Assembly (NCBI GenBank): GCA_965246905.1
Contig: CBDFFZ010000020.1
Coordinates: forward strand, 97,696 to 161,695
Length of the DNA stretch: 64,000 nt
Direction: 5' to 3'
Source: UBA1952 sp965246905
GTDB taxonomy: Bacteria > Bacteroidota > Bacteroidia > Chitinophagales > Chitinophagaceae
Below are positions 61,053-64,000 of the stretch, piece after piece (positions within the stretch are counted from its first letter, which is position 1; the number at the start of each line of letters is the position of its first letter). The translations under genes were made by a program, and so were the position numbers. The notes beneath the pieces are model-generated. The model ran no database searches, was not told the DNA's origin, and was given only the letters and a program-made list of their open reading frames with translations.

Positions 61053-61283
61053 AAAGTTAGCGGTAAAGCGAACCTTATTTCCAGTAAGGCAATACTGATT
61101 TGTTGTATTGCGTTGGTAATTTGTGGTATAGTAATCTGCATTTGCAAAATTCAAATCCTTGTTTTCAGTATCGCGATCTTGATTGACCGTATTCAAATCT
61201 GCATTTGCAGTATAAGGATCGTTGTTTGCAGTACAATGAAGTGAGTTTGCTTTTTTGAATCCATTATTTGCAATATGGCAATC
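61053..61283. repeat. 21-bp-period repeat array C (11 units)
   Basis: Eleven consecutive 21-bp units without length change, the typical one being 'tttgcagtataaggatcgtt' plus one base. 'tttgca' at the unit start and 'gtat' after it are the most conserved. It begins 38 bp upstream of the XRE regulator start (leftward); related units may extend to about 61304. The - strand frame gives 7-residue Asn-rich repeats ('NFANADY'), comparable in pattern to array A. The 61284-61441 rest of the gap shows no gene. Confidence 0.85.
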
Positions 61284-61441
61284 ATTTCTTTCAATCCAGG
61301 CCGGATAGCCTTCCTTATTGGCAAAAGCGGGCTCAGGATTTATAAAAGTGAGGACACAAAAAAGCGCATCAGTAAAAGAACAGGAATTTGTACCCGACAG
61401 GAAACCCGGTTAAAAGGCAGCTATAAGCAGAGTAGAGGCCA

Positions 61442-62491
61442 TTAAAGCCGCTTCGGCGCCCACTTCAGTTTTGGGAATGTCTTTTTACCCAGCGCAAAGT
61501 ATTGCCAGATAATACTGTGCGGATAAATGCCTTCCTCATTGCGCTGCGCTGTGAATTGCTGCGCGCTTCGCCGGTGCCGCAACCATTTGCCAAACGAGCC
61601 GTAAAAGTGCATGTGCGCCTTAAAGATCGTAGCCACACCCCGGAAATTGCCACCTGCCAGCAATTGAAGCGCTGATATCCCATCCAATATCAGGCGTATC
61701 GGTATGAGCCAGAAAAGTCTGCCTGCGCGCTCATTTTTAAGCAGCAATATGAGCGAGTTGCGGTAGTTATAATAAAGCTTCTGCGGGCTGCCATAGGATA
61801 TTACGCTGCCGCCCACATGAAAAACAGTGCTGCCCCCTATGTAGCCAATGCGGTAGCCGGCATTTTTCATCCTCCAGCAAAGATCTACTTCCTCCATGTG
61901 GGCGTAGAGGTCGGCATCGAGACCGCCGAGGCTGTGATAGAGGTCAGCACGCACCATGAGGCATCCGCCGGAGGCCCAGAAGACTTCTATATTATCGTTG
62001 TATTGCCCGTTGTCGGTTTCGAGATCATTGAAAATGCGGCCGCGACAGAAGAGGTAGCCCAGATTATCCTTGAATGCCCCGCCCGCACCTGCATACTCAA
62101 ACTTTTCACGCTCTTTCCAGTACCTGATTTTAGGCTGGCAGGCGGCAAGGCCGGGTGTTTGCTGCATGGCACCCAGCAGTGGCGGGAACCAGTCTTCGGT
62201 CACTTCAAAATCGGCACTGAGCAGGATATAATATTTTGCCTGAATCTCCCGCAGGCCTTCGGCATAGCCATTGGCGAAGCCTTTATTTACGCCAATTTGC
62301 AGTGTTTTTACGGTAGGGTAATTTTGATTTACCCATTGCAGGGTATCATCCGTAGAAGCATTATCTATTATAACGACATCGTAGCCGGATGCGGCTTCTG
62401 CAACAATAAGCGGCAGGAAAAGCTCGTGCCATTTGCGTCCGTTATAACTAAGGATTACTACGGCAGTCTCCTGCGCACAAATGACGGCCAA
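61442..62491 (-). CDS. Glycosyltransferase family 2
   Basis: 349 residues from a TTG. The GT-A fold is clear: 'AVVILSYNGRKWHELFLPLIV' (about 10-30), 'VVIIDNASTDDTLQWV' (about 39-54; DxD-type donor site region), 'NKGFANGYAEGL' (about 69-80), 'YYILLSADFEVTEDW' and 'MVRADLYHSLGGLDADLYAHMEEVDLCWRMKNAGYRIGYIGGSTVFHVGG' (region about 185-235, with the ED catalytic signature). It transfers a sugar to a surface glycan or lipid. Starts 12 bp after the small membrane protein gene and is probably co-transcribed with it. Confidence 0.9.
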   Translation of the reverse strand: MAVICAQETAVVILSYNGRKWHELFLPLIVAEAASGYDVVIIDNASTDDTLQWVNQNYPTVKTLQIGVNKGFANGYAEGLREIQAKYYILLSADFEVTEDWFPPLLGAMQQTPGLAACQPKIRYWKEREKFEYAGAGGAFKDNLGYLFCRGRIFNDLETDNGQYNDNIEVFWASGGCLMVRADLYHSLGGLDADLYAHMEEVDLCWRMKNAGYRIGYIGGSTVFHVGGSVISYGSPQKLYYNYRNSLILLLKNERAGRLFWLIPIRLILDGISALQLLAGGNFRGVATIFKAHMHFYGSFGKWLRHRRSAQQFTAQRNEEGIYPHSIIWQYFALGKKTFPKLKWAPKRL

Positions 62492-62503
62492 GAGGAGCGC
62501 TTA

Positions 62504-62725
62504 TTACTTGTAAACAGGCTCGTATTTTGTATTGTCGGGCACCTTTATATCATCATTCTTCTGGAACTTGTGCTGATAAAGGTTGTAGCATCCTGCCCAG
62601 CAGAAAATGAAAAAGCCAAAGAAGAACAAGAGGAACAGGAAGCGCGATTTAGACGGCTTGTTCAGCTCGATGTCTGATTGGTTATCTACAACCATTGGTT
62701 GGTTGCTTTCAGTGTGCATATCCAT
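62504..62725 (-). CDS. Small single-pass membrane protein of unknown function
   Basis: 73 residues: a hydrophilic N-terminus (about 1-27), one hydrophobic helix ('RFLFLLFFFGFFIFCWAGC', about 28-46) and a charged C-terminus ending 'DDIKVPDNTKYEPVYK'. No family is recognised. It is 12 bp upstream of the glycosyltransferase gene and probably in its operon. Confidence 0.65.
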   Translation of the reverse strand: MDMHTESNQPMVVDNQSDIELNKPSKSRFLFLLFFFGFFIFCWAGCYNLYQHKFQKNDDIKVPDNTKYEPVYK

Positions 62726-62934
62726 TGGAAAATCCGGTGCTTTTACTACGGCAAAAATAGTGTTAATTACCTCAAATGTGCAATAGTTTTACCTGCTTTC
62801 CGTTTTAGGTGCGGTAATTTTTTGTCTTAAGCGTGTCTTCTATGGTGTTTTTTGTTTTTAATATCCCTTAGATTTTGCAGATTTACGCAGGTTAACCTTT
62901 CACCATTAAATTTTTTCATTTCCGATTCTTCTGA

Positions 62935-64000
62935 ATGCGCCGATATCTCAACTGGAAAACTTACCTGATCCTTGCAGCGCTTCTTATTGTGGGCGCTACA
63001 CTCTATTATACAAACCGCCTTGCAGCCCGCCTTGCCTATGAGGAGCGAAAGAATATCCAGCAGGTAGCCAACGGCCTCAAGACAATGAGTACAGGCACGG
63101 AAAACCAGGATTTCTCCTTTATCATCTCTTATATAAACAGTAATACAACGATTCCCCTTATCATGACTAATGGCGCGGGGGAGATTATCGATCTGAAAAA
63201 CCTGGATACTTCCCAGGCCATTAACGGCCCTGATTTTTTAGCCCGCAAAATGGCGGAATTTAAAAAAGAACATTCGCCTATCATCTCTGATTATGGTACC
63301 GGGCGCAATTATATTTATTATGGAGAATCGTACCTGCTTCGGCAACTGCGCTACTTCCCCTATGTGCAGATGACGATTATCATCTTCTTTCTGCTAATTG
63401 TAATCATTGCCGTAAGCGCTGCGCACCGGGCCGTACAAAACCAGGTTTGGGTGGGCCTTTCAAAGGAAACAGCGCATCAGTTGGGCACTCCGCTTTCTTC
63501 TATTACCGGCTGGCTGGAGCTGCTACGCGAGCATGAGGAAAATGCAGAAGCAGTGGCTGAAATGGAGAAGGATCTTGGCCGCCTGCAGCTCGTTGCAGAC
63601 CGTTTCAGTAAAGTAGGCAGCGCGCCGCAATTAGCGGAAGAGAACCTGATGGATAGGCTGCACAGCATGGTGGATTACATGCAGAAACGCTCGCCGGCAA
63701 AGGTGAATATTACGATCAAAACGAATGATGAAGATGTGCCGGTAAATATAAGCGGACCACTCTTCGATTGGGTAATTGAAAACCTGATGCGCAACTCGCT
63801 GGATGCGATGGATGGCAAAGGAGAGATCTGCGTGAACGTGCAGAATATGCCCCAACAGGTAATCATTGACCTGAGCGATACGGGTAAAGGGATTGCCCGC
63901 CACGAGCTAAAAAAAATATTTAATCCCGGTTTTACTACCAAGAAGCGCGGCTGGGGCCTAGGGCTTTCACTGGCAAGAAGGATCGTAGAAAAGTATCATC
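62935..64000 (+). CDS. Sensor histidine kinase (partial, C-terminus off window)
   Basis: About 355 residues visible from the ATG at 62935. A first membrane helix (about 9-25), a periplasmic sensor loop (about 30-140), a second helix (about 142-165), then the H-box 'KETAHQLGTPLSSITGWLELL' (His about 184), the N-box 'VIENLMRNSLDAM', G1 'DLSDTGKGIAR' and G2 'RGWGLGLSLARRIVEKY' at the window edge. Autophosphorylates and signals to a response regulator not in this window. The frame runs off the right edge without a stop. Confidence 0.92.
   Translation, partial: MRRYLNWKTYLILAALLIVGATLYYTNRLAARLAYEERKNIQQVANGLKTMSTGTENQDFSFIISYINSNTTIPLIMTNGAGEIIDLKNLDTSQAINGPDFLARKMAEFKKEHSPIISDYGTGRNYIYYGESYLLRQLRYFPYVQMTIIIFFLLIVIIAVSAAHRAVQNQVWVGLSKETAHQLGTPLSSITGWLELLREHEENAEAVAEMEKDLGRLQLVADRFSKVGSAPQLAEENLMDRLHSMVDYMQKRSPAKVNITIKTNDEDVPVNISGPLFDWVIENLMRNSLDAMDGKGEICVNVQNMPQQVIIDLSDTGKGIARHELKKIFNPGFTTKKRGWGLGLSLARRIVEKYH

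Noticed and set aside
61002..61196. 64-codon Asn-rich - strand frame across array C
   Set aside because: The same repeat effect as in array A, and it overlaps the start of the XRE regulator gene on the same strand.

Overview
The window looks like a chromosomal segment of a Bacteroidota bacterium, most likely from the Chitinophagales/Chitinophagaceae side. The evidence is: several secreted proteins with type IX secretion (T9SS) C-terminal signals (types A and B), a PorP/SprF-family protein, the Bacteroidota gene block DUF3822-rsmD-coaD, SPII lipoproteins, a TAnnTTTG/TTG promoter at the tRNA gene, and start regions with weak Shine-Dalgarno motifs. There are no phage or plasmid functions and no intact insertion sequence. 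Most of it is ordinary chromosome, with a few duplicated or decayed pieces between genes. Two genes run off the ends: a PorP/SprF gene at the left and a sensor histidine kinase at the right.

Layout. 1-5 kb: T9SS substrate of type B plus its PorP/SprF partner, then a YkuK-like protein. 5.6-12.5 kb: a GlcD-like FAD oxidase, a diheme peroxidase/MbnP-like pair, the DUF3822-rsmD-coaD operon and a MATE exporter. 13-24 kb: flavin reductase-like protein, T9SS type A proteins, a GH3 N-acetylglucosaminidase with a beta-lactamase-like hydrolase, a Flavo-1-like RNA, a cupin and tRNA-Val(TAC). 24.5-26.5 kb: dapD and an MscS channel. 27-33.5 kb: a four-gene heavy-metal RND efflux operon. 34-39.9 kb: secreted endonuclease I, NIF3-like and zinc-ribbon proteins, a BtrH-like protein with a small partner, GtrA and a beta-barrel. 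40-47 kb: MATE, fdhD-DUF7009-FdhF/YdeP, a BamA/TamA-like barrel. 47-50 kb: hydrolase, amino acid permease. 51.5-55 kb: ECF sigma factor with a membrane anti-sigma-like/trypsin-like protease fusion, tatC, rpiB. 55-64 kb: recN, a VWA protein, a polysaccharide polymerase-like protein, SRPBCC, GNAT, an XRE regulator, a family 2 glycosyltransferase and the kinase.

The most unusual signal is a set of three intergenic arrays (about 5.28-5.55, 12.75-13.06 and 61.05-61.28 kb) with an exact 21-bp period and strongly diverged units. Each lies 38-76 bp upstream of the start codon of a leftward gene. The middle array precedes a small unrecognised ORF that has a decayed homologue 14 kb away. Other points of interest are the sigma factor/protease-fusion pair, the MbnP/MbnH-like pair, a frameshifted copy of part of the NIF3 gene, and a second class of short repeats upstream of recN and the VWA gene.
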